DNA of 64,000 bases. It comes from Cordilura impudica (taxonomy: Eukaryota; Arthropoda; Insecta; Diptera; Scathophagidae). Both the position numbers and the translations under genes were made by a program. The notes under the pieces were generated by a model. That model did no database searches. It was not told the origin of the DNA and saw only the letters and a program-made list of their open reading frames with translations. How positions within the stretch are numbered: the stretch's first letter is position 1; each line of letters opens with the position of its first letter. This document shows, in pieces, positions 12,469 through 23,284 of the stretch. Where the stretch lies: the NCBI GenBank assembly GCA_963682025.1, contig OY821518.1:238208204-238272203 (forward strand), written 5' to 3'.

Positions 12469-12515
12469 GGTTATACAGCTGTTTCGGGAAGAGTCACCAA
12501 CCCTCATCAGTAACC
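12469..12515 (-). ncRNA. Type I hammerhead ribozyme motif
   Basis: Read on the minus strand, the order is GGTTA, CTGATGA, an 18-nt stem-loop opening GGG and closing CCC, GAAA, ACAGCTGT, A, TAACC. This is the hammerhead layout: CUGAUGA and GAAA cores, stem II closed by GGG/CCC, a very short self-complementary stem III (ACAG/CUGU), and stem I made by GGUUA pairing with UAACC. Cleavage is predicted after the A of GUA. Such minimal ribozymes with a tiny stem III are known from terminal repeats of Penelope-like retroelements and retrozymes, where they work as dimers. No Penelope reverse transcriptase is visible nearby, so this is probably a fragment. Confidence 0.75.
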
Positions 12516-13075
12516 AAAAGCAGTAGATAGTTTGTTTGCTAAAAACTTAAATTCATATATATTTGCTGAAAACAACTAAATGAGAATTCAAGCAAAAGTT
12601 ATACTTTTTAAGCCTCTTCCAATGTAACAAACTAAAATGAATGCTTTTTACTTTTCCGTTCGAATTTAGAAAGTTAACTAACACAGTGAAACATTTTTGA
12701 AGTCATCGAGTGCGAACTCCTTTTTGATATTTTAGCAATTTTGAGGCAATAGATGCAGTTTTTTCGGATTAGTTTGTTTTACACTATTTTCCTGCTACTC
12801 TATAGCTACAATTGTGCTAAAGACAGGAAAACAAACTTTCAATTGGTTATCGAGATATAGCCGTGAGAATAATTGCATGTTCTTCGCAAATAACAAGTAT
12901 TTGCCGTAATATACATGAGACCTTCTAATTCGAACAGCAGCAAAACTGGCTAAACCCAAATAGGCTTTTGTTAGTTTCGATAAGAACTTCGAAAACCTCA
13001 CACGAGAAGGAGTTTACGTTTTATTTGTTGCTCTGTTTAATAAAAACAAAATGGCAACCCTGGAATCAACATATA

Positions 13076-14319
13076 AAGGGTCCGCCAAATAACTTTTTTT
13101 TTTTTTGAAAATGCTATAAAAAAAAACTACTGAATATTATCTCAAATTTCTTTTTTTATTTGAAAGTACAATCCTTCCGGTTAATAATGGAAAATAATTT
13201 CATTCAAATGGCTGCCTCGGCTGGCCATGCAGTAATCTACACGATCGGTCCAATTTTTAAGTACATTATCGATTGTGTGCAGCTGTATTTCACCAATGGC
13301 TTCACGAATATTGTCCTTTAAAGCGTCAATTGTCTCTGGCTTGTGGGCGTAACACTTATCTTTGAGGGCACCCCACAAATAATAGTCCAACGGTGTCAAA
13401 TCGCAGCTCCGAGGTGGCCAAACGACATCAGCTCTGAGGCTGATAATGCGATCTTCAAAAACAGGGCGCAAAACATCGAGTGTAGCTTCGGCTGTGTGGC
13501 ACATAGCGCCGTCCTGTTGAAACCAAATGTTGCCAATATCCTCCTCTTCAATTTTTGTGAACAAAAATTCGTTCAACATGGCCCGATAACGATCGCCATT
13601 GACTGTAACGGCCACTCCTTGTTCATTTTCGAAGAAAAATGGCCCAATTATGCCTCTGGACCAAAATCCGGACCAAACAGTGACTCGTTTTGGGTGTATC
13701 GGCTTTTCAATGTATGCGTGCGGGTTTTCTGTGCCCCAAATGCGACAATTTTGCTTGTTTACATACCCGCCAAGATCAAAATGAGCTTCATCTGAAAAGA
13801 TGATTTTTTTTTGGCAAAATCGGCATCTTCTGTAAGTCGATCGCAGGCCCACTTAGCGAAGCGAAAACGCATTGGATGGTCAGTTGGCTTCAACTCCTGA
13901 ACCAATTGGGCTTTGTATGGCGTCATACCAAGGTCTTTATGCAAAATTCGTCTCAATGATGCCTCCGAAATGTTCAATTCTTGAGAACGACGGCGCTTTA
14001 CGCACACTTTCTGCCACAGCAGCAATATTCTCGGGCGCTTTACGCACACTTTCTGCCACAGCAGCAATATTCTCGGGTGTACGCACTGTTTTTGGCTTTT
14101 CACGCTTTGGTTTATCGATGAGGATGCCAGTTTCTTTCACAAGATAACGAACATACGAAGCTGACGGTGCTTCTCTTCTTCCAAAATCCGTACGCAATTT
14201 TCGCACACATTCTGCAACATTACCATGATTTTCAAAGTAATGTCGCAATATTTCCCAGCGTAGTTCAAGCGTATACACAACCTAGTTGAAAAAAAAAAAA
14301 CGTTAGATGGCGGACCCTT
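13076..14319 (-). mobile_element. mariner-superfamily element (DD41D type), full-length but broken
   Basis: The ends are inverted repeats: AAGGGTCCGCCA at 13076 and TGGCGGACCCTT ending at 14319, extended inward by TAAC and a long T run for about 30 bp. A TA dinucleotide flanks each side (13074-13075 and 14320-14321), the usual mariner target duplication. One transposase gene lies inside on the minus strand. The element landed 2 bp from the left tip of a hAT-like fold-back element (14324-16228). Confidence 0.9.
13181..14278 (-). pseudogene. mariner DD41D-type transposase, frameshifted
   Basis: The N-terminal helix-turn-helix part starts MYTLELRWEILRHYF. The middle has RRILHKDLGMTPYKAQLVQE. 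The catalytic part has IFSDEAHFDLGGY (first Asp), IWFQQDGAMCH (second Asp) and SCDLTPLDYYLWG. The Asp of LDYYLWG is separated from the second Asp by 41 residues, fitting DD41D (rosa-like) mariners; the Asp of SCDL would give 36. Two frame changes break it, near 13990 and near the T run at 13801-13812. Just before the first is a perfect 42-bp tandem duplication (13993-14034 and 14035-14076) that repeats PENIAAVAESVRKA. Confidence 0.88.
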
Positions 14320-14323
14320 TATA

Positions 14324-16228
14324 TAGAGTGGTCCTACGTTATATGGACATTTTTCAAATTGCGATTTTGGGGATAAATAATAAATAAATGTGAAGTTTGG
14401 AGACAATCGGATAAAGAAAAATCGCGCCGAAAATCGATTGAATATTTCAAGTGTGTTTATATGGGGAAAATATGACTTACGAAAATTTCGTTCTATAGTT
14501 TAATTCTTCCGACAAATTGTTATATGTATAATATAATAATTTTATAACAAAATTGGTTAAAAGTTGTTTTAATTTATATTCGCGAGCAATAAGCAGATAA
14601 TTGCATCAAAGATATATTACAATGGATTATTTTGATCCTAGGAGCACTGAAGGGTTAAATAATTAAAAATTATTTTTCTTATGTTCTAGATAGTGGTTTC
14701 ATCGAGTTTAATAGAAAAACTCGTTTTCGGTGATTTTTATTTAAAAATATCTTAAAATCCAAAGCTGGCCCTGGCAAATAATGGGTTAACGTTCTCGGAT
14801 TTATCCCAAATTTTAGAAACGGAAGTTTTTTTTTTTAAATCAACACTCAGGGGATGCCCCTTACAGATGCAGTGCATTGTGTTGATTGTGTTGATACCTA
14901 CTCACCTACCGGGGCGCTACATATTTGATTACTATATTTTAAGCGCCGCATCATAAAATTCAACAGCACTTACAAAATATTTGAATTTTTGAATAAATTA
15001 TCTTTTATTAGCTTGTGGTCATATGTGACCCCAATTACAAAAGGGTTAATGGGGTCATATTATATTTTTCCGAAACCCTAGGCTATTATGATAAAATAAA
15101 ACATTTAAAAGTAGAAAAGTGATGAATTTTTGATACAAAGTATTTAGAAAGAGTACATTTGCAGAATATTTTACAAAAATCCCATTTTTCTTGAAATTCG
15201 AAAAAATTAAATCCTTTTCAAAAGAATTCTGGAAAGGGATTTACTTAAAAATTCACACAGTTAATCTGTAACATGTACTTAACAAAACCTGAAAGTGCCA
15301 GATAAATTTTTTGAAATTTTGTTTAAGAAAATTTTTTAAAACTTGAAAAAGGAGTTTCAAAATTTTATCAAAAAAAATTCCCATTTTCGGTCTCAATGCG
15401 CAATAGGTTAGCAACGTGGTAATAAAACAATACTTCTTATCTGAGTCCTAACAAGTATAGAGACCTCAGAAAAAATTATGGCTTTAATCAATTTCTCAAA
15501 GTTGAAAAAAATGCCATTAAATTTCATGACCTAGTTTTTGTGTAAAAATCTATACGCGCGGGGGGGTAAATTTCTATTTCACAAATCGATGTGACTTATG
15601 ATTGTATAATTGAAAAAATTATGATATAAAATTGTTTCATCTAATTTAACAACCCTTTACTGTAAAACGACAAAAATTTCACAATATAAACGTATAACAT
15701 ATACATAATTCAACAACCCCACAAGTATAACCAGAGTCCCTGCAGTTTTTTTTTTTTGCTATAAGTGATACATAGATGACGCTTTCTGTTTGATTTTAAA
15801 AAAGTGACATAAAAAATCTTTAATTACTAGATGTTTATACATCTCCCCTGTGATTGGACTCATATGATTTTTTTTTTTTGGCACACAAGTGGTCTGGGGC
15901 ATTTTCTATTTCTTGGCGGGTTTTTATTCGATTTTGAAGTTTTGTAGCTTTTTGATAAGAAATTTTAATAATGATCCCGAATTATACAACAATTTGTCGG
16001 AAGAATTAAACTATAGAACGAAAGTTTCGTAAAATCTCTTAAAAAAAGTCATATTTTCCCCATATAAACACACTTGAAATTTTCAATCGATTTCCGGCGC
16101 GACTTTTCTTTATCCGATTGTCCCCAAACTTCAGATTTATTAGTTTTATATTGAAAGGTAACACACTGGACTCGCCTATCCCCAAAATCGCAATTTGAAA
16201 AATGTCCATATAACGTAGGGCCACTCTA
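14324..16228 (+). mobile_element. hAT-like non-autonomous element, copy 1 (one arm shortened)
   Basis: The left end TAGAGTGGTCCTACG and the right end reading inward as TAGAGTGGCCCTACG are inverted over about 200 bp (left 14324-14520, right 16000-16228). The interior, from ATTGGTTAAAAGTTG onward, matches the right arm of the copy at 44461-47852. Here the left arm is cut to about 200 bp, so this is a deletion derivative. It carries a LINE 3' stub (14826-14925) and extra sequence at about 15555-15880. It has no coding capacity. No clean target duplication is visible, partly because mariner sits at its left edge. Confidence 0.82.
14826..14925 (-). mobile_element. CR1-like LINE 3' stub
   Basis: On the minus strand this reads as the 3' UTR of the LINE at 538-2510: CAATGCACTGCATCTG, then GGGGCATCCCCTGAGTGTTG and a poly(A) run (T run at 14826-14836 on plus). 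The corresponding site in the related element at about 46870 has no such sequence (GAACAGAAGTTCTACAC), so the insertion limits are well defined. Only about 100 bases were copied. Confidence 0.85.
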
Positions 16229-16872
16229 CTACACATATTTTATCATCATACAAATTTCTGTCGTGCTCTTTCATTCCATAATTAAGTAGATATATATTGG
16301 AACTTAGCAAATGTTGTAACTTTTTTAACATTATTTGTTATTTAAAGAGAATATTTATGGTGCTCGTATTATACAAACATGTAAGTAAATCAACTAAATT
16401 ATGGTTTGTTTTTTTTTTTTTTGCATTTTATTAGTTCACATAATTTGAATGGTACATTTTTGATTTGTGTCTTAATGAATTTTTATGAAGTTTAGTATGT
16501 TGGCGAATTTTGCTGTAATTAAATAAATTGTGTACATAAATTAAATGACAAACTGTGTTTTGATGTAAATTTTTAATATTTCTTACACCTGCATTTTTTC
16601 AATTAAATACAGTAAGCTAACTACTTACTTATTATTACTAGTTTAATAAACATGCTTAAGCAACAAATGTATGATTCAATTTTGATCAATTATTTATGAA
16701 CTCTAGATAAAATATAGAAAGACATCGTTACGAAGAAAAAAAAAACAGACACTAGGATATCGATTTCAGAATTATGGAAAAAATCACGTTTACCTCAATA
16801 GATCAAAGAACTGTGAATGTACATTTACTCTTGACTTGATATATTACATTATATTTAGTTTATAAACAACGT
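16229..16872. other. A/T-rich interval, nothing recognised
   Basis: Unique-looking sequence with short A and T runs lies between the fold-back element and the swollen family B element. There is no open frame with motifs and no inverted repeat. Confidence 0.4.
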
Positions 16873-17498
16873 TTTTATACCCTCCACACGTCAGTGGCAG
16901 AGGGTATATATAGGTTTGTCATTCCGTTTGTAACGCATCGAAAAACTAATTTCCGACCCCGTAAAGTATATATATTCTTGATCCTTATCACAGCTGGAGT
17001 CGAGATAGCGATGTCCGTCTGTCCGTCTGTCTGTTGAAATCACGCTCATTCACAAAAAAGCCATCTAACTGGACAAGGCTACAATAATATCATTTGCCAT
17101 AATTCCCAGCGGGTTGGTATTGAAAATTGGCTAAATCGGGCATCATCGTGATTAGGTACGAGCAAAAATATGTAGATACCTCTAAAAAAAACATAAAATC
17201 CAGTGTGTTTGTTGTAACAGTTTAGTAGTTGAACATTATAATTGTACAACAACACAAAAAAATGCCACAAAAAAATTATGCATACACATATATTAACAAT
17301 ACCAAGAACACAATAACATAGGTCATGTTAGTAGTATTGCCACATATTTTTTATCGTTATCACGTTATAATAAAAAAAAAATGAAAGAAAAAATGAAAAC
17401 GAAAAATGAAAAATGAAAAATGGAAAATGAAAAATGGAAAATGGAGAATGGAAAATGGAAAATGAAAAATAGAAAATGGAAAATGGAAAATGGAAAAT

Positions 17499-19751
17499 GT
17501 AAAATGTAAAATGTAAAATGTAAAATGTAAAATGTAAAATGTTAAATGTAAAATGTAAAATGTAAAATGTAAAATGTAAAATGTAAAATGTAAAATGTAA
17601 AATGTAAAATGTAAAATGTAAAATGTAAAATGTAAAATGTAAAATGTAAAATGTAAAATGTAAAATGTAAAATGTAAAATGTAAAATGTAAAATGTAAAA
17701 TGTAAAATGTAAAATGTAAAATGTAAAATGTAAAATGTAAAATGTAAAATGTAAAATGTAAAATGTAAAATGTAAAATGTAAAATGTAAAATGTAAAATG
17801 TAAAATGTAAAATGTAAATGTAAAATGTAAAATGTAAAATGTAAAATGTAAAATGTATAATGTAAAATGTAAAATGTAAAATGTAAAATGTAAAATGTAA
17901 AATGTAAAATGTAAAATGTAAAATGTAAAATGTAAAATGTAAAATGTAAAATGTAAAATGTAAAATGTAAAATGTAAAATGTAAAATGTAAAATGTAAAA
18001 TGTAAAATGTAAAATGTAAAATGTAAAATGTAAAATGTAAAATGTAAAATGTAAAATGTAAAATGTAAAATGTAAAATGTAAAATGTAAAATGTAAAATG
18101 TAAAATGTAAAATGTAAAATGTAAAATGTAAAATGTAAAATGTAAAATGTAAAATGTAAAATGTAAAATGTAAAATGTAAAATGTAAAATGTAAAATGTA
18201 AAATGTAAAATGTAAAATGTAAAATGTAAAATGTAAAATGTAAAATGTAAAATGTAAAATGTAAAATGTAAAATGTAAAATGTAAAATGTAAAATGTAAA
18301 ATGTAAAATGTAAAATGTAAAATGTAAAATGTAAAATGTAAAATGTAAAATGTAAAATGTAAAATGTAAAATGTAAAATGTAAAATGTAAAATGTAAAAT
18401 GTAAAATGTAAAATGTAAAATGTAAAATGTAAAATGTAAAATGTAAAATGTAAAATGTAAAATGTAAAATGTAAAATGTAAAATGTAAAATGTAAAATGT
18501 AAAATGTAAAATGTAAAATGTAAAATGTAAAATGTAAAATGTAAAATGTAAAATGTAAAATGTAAAATGTAAAATGTAAAATGTAAAATGTAAAATGTAA
18601 AATGTAAAATGTAAAATGTAAAATGTAAAATGTAAAATGTAAAATGTAAAATGTAAAATGTAAAATGTAAAATGTAAAATGTAAAATGTAAAATGTAAAA
18701 TGTAAAATGTAAAATGTAAAATGTAAAATGTAAAATGTAAAATGTAAAATGTAAAATGTAAAATGTAAAATGTAAAATGTAAAATGTAAAATGTAAAATG
18801 TAAAATGTAAAATGTAAAATGTAAAATGTAAAATGTAAAATGTAAAATGTAAAATGTAAAATGTAAAATGTAAAATGTAAAATGTAAAATGTAAAATGTA
18901 AAATGTAAAATGTAAAATGTAAAATGTAAAATGTAAAATGTAAAATGTAAAATGTAAAATGTAAAATGTAAAATGTAAAATGTAAAATGTAAAATGTAAA
19001 ATGTAAAATGTAAAATGTAAAATGTAAAATGTAAAATGTAAAATGTAAAATGTAAAATGTAAAATGTAAAATGTAAAATGTAAAATGTAAAATGTAAAAT
19101 GTAAAATGTAAAATGTAAAATGTAAAATGTAAAATGTAAAATGTAAAATGTAAAATGTAAAATGTAAAATGTAAAATGTAAAATGTAAAATGTAAAATGT
19201 AAAATGTAAAATGTAAAATGTAAAATGTAAAATGTAAAATGTAAAATGTAAAATGTAAAATGTAAAATGTAAAATGTAAAATGTAAAATGTAAAATGTAA
19301 AATGTAAAATGTAAAATGTAAAATGTAAAATGTAAAATGTAAAATGTAAAATGTAAAATGTAAAATGTAAAATGTAAAATGTAAAATGTAAAATGTAAAA
19401 TGTAAAATGTAAAATGTAAAATGTAAAATGTAAAATGTAAAATGTAAAATGTAAAATGTAAAATGTAAAATGTAAAATGTAAAATGTAAAATGTAAAATG
19501 TAAAATGTAAAATGTAAAATGTAAAATGTAAAATGTAAAATGTAAAATGTAAAATGTAAAATGTAAAAAGTAAAATGTAAAATATAAAATGTAAAATGTA
19601 AAATGTAAAATGTAAAATGTAAAATGTAAAATGTAAAATTTAAAATTTAAAATGTAAAATGTAAAATGTAAAATGTTAAATGTAAAATGTGAAATGTAAA
19701 ATGTAAAATGTAAAATGTAAAATGTAAAATGTAAAACGTAAAATGTAAAAT
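17499..19751. repeat. (TGTAAAA)n heptamer array, about 320 units
   Basis: The unit TGTAAAA is repeated for about 2.25 kb. The stretch from about 17870 to 19565 is essentially uninterrupted; variants such as GTTAAAT, a 6-base unit near 17815, TGTATAA and AAGTAAA sit at the edges. It is bordered by mixed heptamers of the type TGGAAAA and TGAAAAA at 17395-17498 and 19752-20342. Confidence 0.98.
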
Positions 19752-19817
19752 GAAAAATGGAAAATGAAAAATGGAGAATGGAAAATGAAAAATGAAAATT
19801 GAAAATTGAAAAACTAA

Positions 19818-19849
<32 letters not shown>

Positions 19850-20342
19850 GAAATATGAAAAATGGAAAATGAAAATTGAAAAATGGAAAATGGAAAATGA
19901 ATATTAAAACATGGAAAATGGAATATGAGAATATGGGAAATTGAAAAATGAAGAATAGAATATGGAAAAGAAAATTAAAAAATGAAAAATGGAAAATGGA
20001 AAATTAAAAACGAAAAACGAAAAATGGAAAATGAAAATTGAAAAATTAAAAATGGAAAATGGGAAATGGAAAACGCAAAATGGAAAATGGAAAACGCAAA
20101 ATGGAAAATGGAAAATGAAGATCGAAAATTGGAAAATGAAAATGAAAATTGAAAAATTAAAAATTGAAAATTAAAAATGGAAAATGAAAATTGAAAATTG
20201 GAAAATGCAAAATGGAAAATGGAAAATGAAAATTGAATACCGAAAATTGAAAAATTGAAAATGGAAAATGAAAAATTAAAAATGGAAATTGGAAAATGAA
20301 AATTGAAAAATGAATAATGAAAAATGGAAAATGGAAAACACA

Positions 20343-21247
20343 AAAATTAAAAATTAAATATTAAAAATTAATAATTAAAAATTAAAAATTAAAAATTAAA
20401 AATTAAAAACTAAAAATTAAAAATTAAAAATTAAAAGTTAAAAATTAAAAATTAAAAATTAAAAATTAAAAATTAAAAATTAAAAATTAAAAATTAAAAA
20501 TTACAAATTAAAAATAAAAATTAAAAATTAAAAATTAAAAATTAAAAATTAAAAATTAAAAATTAAAAATTAAAAATTAAAAATTAAAAATTAAAAATTA
20601 AAAATTTAAAATTTAAAATTAAAAATTAAAAATTAAAAATTAAAAATTAAAAATTAAAAATTAAAAATTAAAAATTAAAAATTAAAAATTAAAAATTAAA
20701 AATTAAAAATTAAAAATTAAAAATTAAAAATTAAAAATTAAAAATTAAAAATTAAAAATTAAAAATTAAAAATTAAAAATTAAAAATTAAAAATTAAAAA
20801 TTAAAAATTAAAAATTAAAAATTAAAAATTAAAAATTAAAAATTAAAAATTAAAAATTAAAAATTAAAAATTAAAAATTAAAAATTAAAAATTAAAAATT
20901 AAAAATTAAAAATTAAAAATTAAAAATTAAAAATTAAAAATTAAAAATTAAAAATTAAAAATTAAAAATTAAAAATTAAAAATTAAAAATTAAAAATTAA
21001 AAATTCAAAAATTAAAAATTAATAATTATAAATTAATAATTATAAATTAAAAATTAAAAATTAAAAATTTAAAATTAAAAATTAAAAATTAAAAATTAAA
21101 AATTAAAAATTAAAAATTAAAAATTAAAAATTAAAAATTAAAAATTAAAAAATTAAAAATTAATAATTAAAAATTAAAATTTAAAAATTAAAAATTAAAA
21201 ATTAAAAATTAAAAATTAAAAATTAAAAATCAAAAATTAAAAATTAA
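20343..21247. repeat. (AAAAATT)n heptamer array, about 125 units
   Basis: The unit AAAAATT has scattered substitutions and single-base length changes (ATTTAAA, AATTATA, ATTCAAA). It differs by few bases from the TGTAAAA and TGGAAAA units before it, so one 7-bp period runs through the whole interior. It ends directly at the family B 3' terminus. Confidence 0.97.
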
Positions 21248-21303
21248 AGACTCAGGGGGGGTATCAAAAAATTCGGCACAGCCGAATTTAACACTCTTAC
21301 TTG

Positions 21304-21656
21304 TTTTTTATAAATTGTTGTGAACTCAATATGAAATGTATTTTCATTTAAAATTTTCAAACTGTTGCCGCCAATCTTTGATTATTTTTGAAATTTTGCT
21401 GAAACCATTATTTCATCATGCAATGCTCCATATTTACTAACCCTAAACTGTCAGCTATAAAAGTTTCTTTTTCTTTTGGTTGCCAACACTTTCATGCACA
21501 AATGCCTGCAAATTCAATTTTTTTTTTGTTTTTTTTTTTTTGAAATTTTCAAGTAAGATTTACTATAAATCAGCAGGAAAGCCCCAAAAAAAATATGTTT
21601 CGGATAAAAAAATATGAAATGCATTTAAAATTATTTTTAAAATTTTTTTTTTCAAT
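21304..21656. other. A/T-rich interval, nothing recognised
   Basis: T-rich unique-looking sequence between a family B element and a reversed family A element. No gene or inverted repeat noticed. Confidence 0.4.
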
Positions 21657-23033
21657 AACGTAAGAAAATTATAGTCAATTTAGACCGACTATACGATACC
21701 CTATGCCATGCGTTTCGAGAATAAGTTCCCAATTTGATATAGAAAATAAGCATATGTCTGTGGTTTTCTGGAATAACCGCGTATGTCATAAAATCAAAAT
21801 GTTCAGGAGAGCCAAAAAACGTTATATTTGAAATTATGGGCTCGATATAAAGTTTTTAGGACTTTTTATTTAACAGCCCTGTAGTATGGGTAATAAATAC
21901 TTTATAAAAAATGTTGAGTCAAAAATCTTAAGAGGAATAGATCTTAGAGAAGGACGAAAAAACAATATGTAAATTACACTTAAAGTGTGTGCAGATAAAA
22001 CAACTTATGTCGACAAATGTCGTTTTCTTTGAAAAAGAAAACTACCAGTGCAACTACAAATTTAGACATAAGTTGTTGTTGCTTGAAAAATTGATTTTTT
22101 TTTTCATCAACAGAAAGTTAACGGGACTTAGGGTGCGAATATAACAACATATCAAGAATAATAGTGACAACAAATAACAGAAATAAACACAACAGTTTTT
22201 ATAAGTGGTTATAAACTCAAAAATAATCCAATATTATTTTGCATTTTTTTTTTCATTAATAACAACGTATGTCGCTATGTGTCGTTTTCTGAGAAAATAA
22301 TTTGTCAGCGATCAAACGTAGGTTGACATACGTCGTTAGTGCTGCAAATTAATTTAATAAACATTTAAGTTACGTCGTTATTTAAAGAAAAAACTCAGAA
22401 ACGGTCAATATTTTTTTTTTTTTTTTTTAATTTAACACATGTATATATATTTGGCATCGTTAACACAAAACTGACAAAAATGGACATACGCGGTTATTCC
22501 AGAAAACCACAGATATGTGCGGCAGTCTTATAAATTTGTGCCTTCAGATATGAAAAGGTTCATAACGGATTCTTCTCGAATCATATACAAACAAATTTGA
22601 GAAAGATTTATGCAATATTTTTGTTTTTGATAGCAGCTATATATGGGAACCATGACTAAAAATGGCCATTTAGGGGTTTTTTCTTTTTTTTTGATTATTT
22701 ATTTATGTTTGTAATAAAAGCATATAAACTATATGAAAATCTGGATCTTAAGGCAATTTGAGTCGATCTGTTATACGGGGGCGATCGTTCTTACATATCA
22801 AATTTCATTAAAATATATTTGTAATTGCGAGTTGTAGTTCGATTACCAGGTTTAGGTTGACAGACAGACTGACAATCAGGCAGACAGACATACATACGGA
22901 TGGATAAACCACGCTAAGTGATTCTAAATCAATTGGTATAATAAAAGGTGGATCTAGTTAAAATATTTTCAGAAGACACAAAAATCTGCACAAACTCATT
23001 ATATCCTCACCACAGATTGGTATACGGTATAAA
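21657..23033 (-). mobile_element. INE-1-like family A element, reversed, split by a small DNA transposon
   Basis: The 3' part is at 21657-21757 (TAGACCGACTATACGATACC, CTATGCCATGCG). The rest is at 22513-23033, with the GACAGACTGACAATCAG microsatellite region and the 5' end near TATACGGTATAAAAA. A 755-bp inverted-repeat element interrupts it. This copy is diverged: its palindrome is imperfect and the CAAGTAAG end is changed. Confidence 0.75.
21758..22512. mobile_element. 755-bp DNA transposon with perfect 30-bp inverted ends
   Basis: Bases 21758-21787 (start CTGTGGTTTTCTGG) and 22483-22512 (end CCAGAAAACCACAG) are exact reverse complements over 30 bp. ATATGT flanks both sides (21752-21757 and 22513-22518), a likely 6-bp target duplication. 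Inside are two diverged modules, each bounded by inverted TTATGTCG/CGACATA-like pieces (about 21995-22080 and 22262-22345). There is no open frame, so the element is non-autonomous. The superfamily is not identified; a 6-bp duplication is uncommon. Confidence 0.85.
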
Positions 23034-23284
23034 AAGTCAGATGTAGCAGCATAAAAAGGACCACAGATCGAGACACAACGACCCAATAATACGCGTCTTT
23101 GCTCTGCTCATTTTTAGCTGCTTGATAGTGCTAATAATGCTGCTAATAGCCCATTTTTTAACATTAACCTTGAATAAGATTTGTCAAATTAAAAAAAGGA
23201 AAGTAAAAATTTTCGCTTTCGTCTAGGCTATGAAAGCGAACAAAAATAAATTTATTTACAAAAACAAAAAAATCAAAAAAAATT
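23034..23284. other. Short gap, nothing recognised
   Basis: About 250 bases of A/T-rich sequence. A short inverted pair (TTTTCGCTTTCG and ATGAAAGCGAAC near 23210-23242) could form a hairpin. No gene seen. Confidence 0.3.

Larger units (their letters stand above)
10568..13073. other. A/T-rich interval with small repeats, no gene
   Basis: No domain-bearing frame was found. It includes two diverged copies of a ~110-bp module (from about 11162 and 11645) and a hammerhead motif at 12469-12515 on the minus strand. The frames at 10917-11198 and 12795-13001 lack motifs. Confidence 0.45.
16873..21303 (+). mobile_element. INE-1-like (Helentron-type) element, family B, with giant internal heptamer expansion
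   Basis: The 5' part has ATACCCTCCACACGTCAGTG, GGTTTGTCATTCCGTTTGTA, AAAGTATATATATTCTTGAT and GATGTCCGTCTGTCCGTCTG, very like the start of Drosophila INE-1. The 3' end has GGGTATC, a hairpin ATTCGGCACAGCCGAAT, then ACACTCTTACTTG followed by T. The interior (17340-21250) is all 7-bp repeats. The 5' ATACCCTCCAC has a degenerate inverted partner (GGGGGGGTAT) before the hairpin, as in INE-1-type elements. No gene is inside; predicted frames are translations of repeats. Confidence 0.85.

Noticed and set aside
16229..16236. Target duplication for fold-back copy 1
   Set aside because: The sequence after the right end (CTACACAT) does not match the left flank even after allowing for the mariner insertion.
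17499..19751. Heptamer array considered as a CRISPR-like or telomeric repeat
   Set aside because: It has no spacers, and TGTAAAA is not a telomere unit; it is enclosed by the ends of a family B element.
19975..20343. 122-residue frame rich in F, S and I on the minus strand
   Set aside because: It is a translation of the TGGAAAA/TGAAAAA heptamer tract within a family B element.
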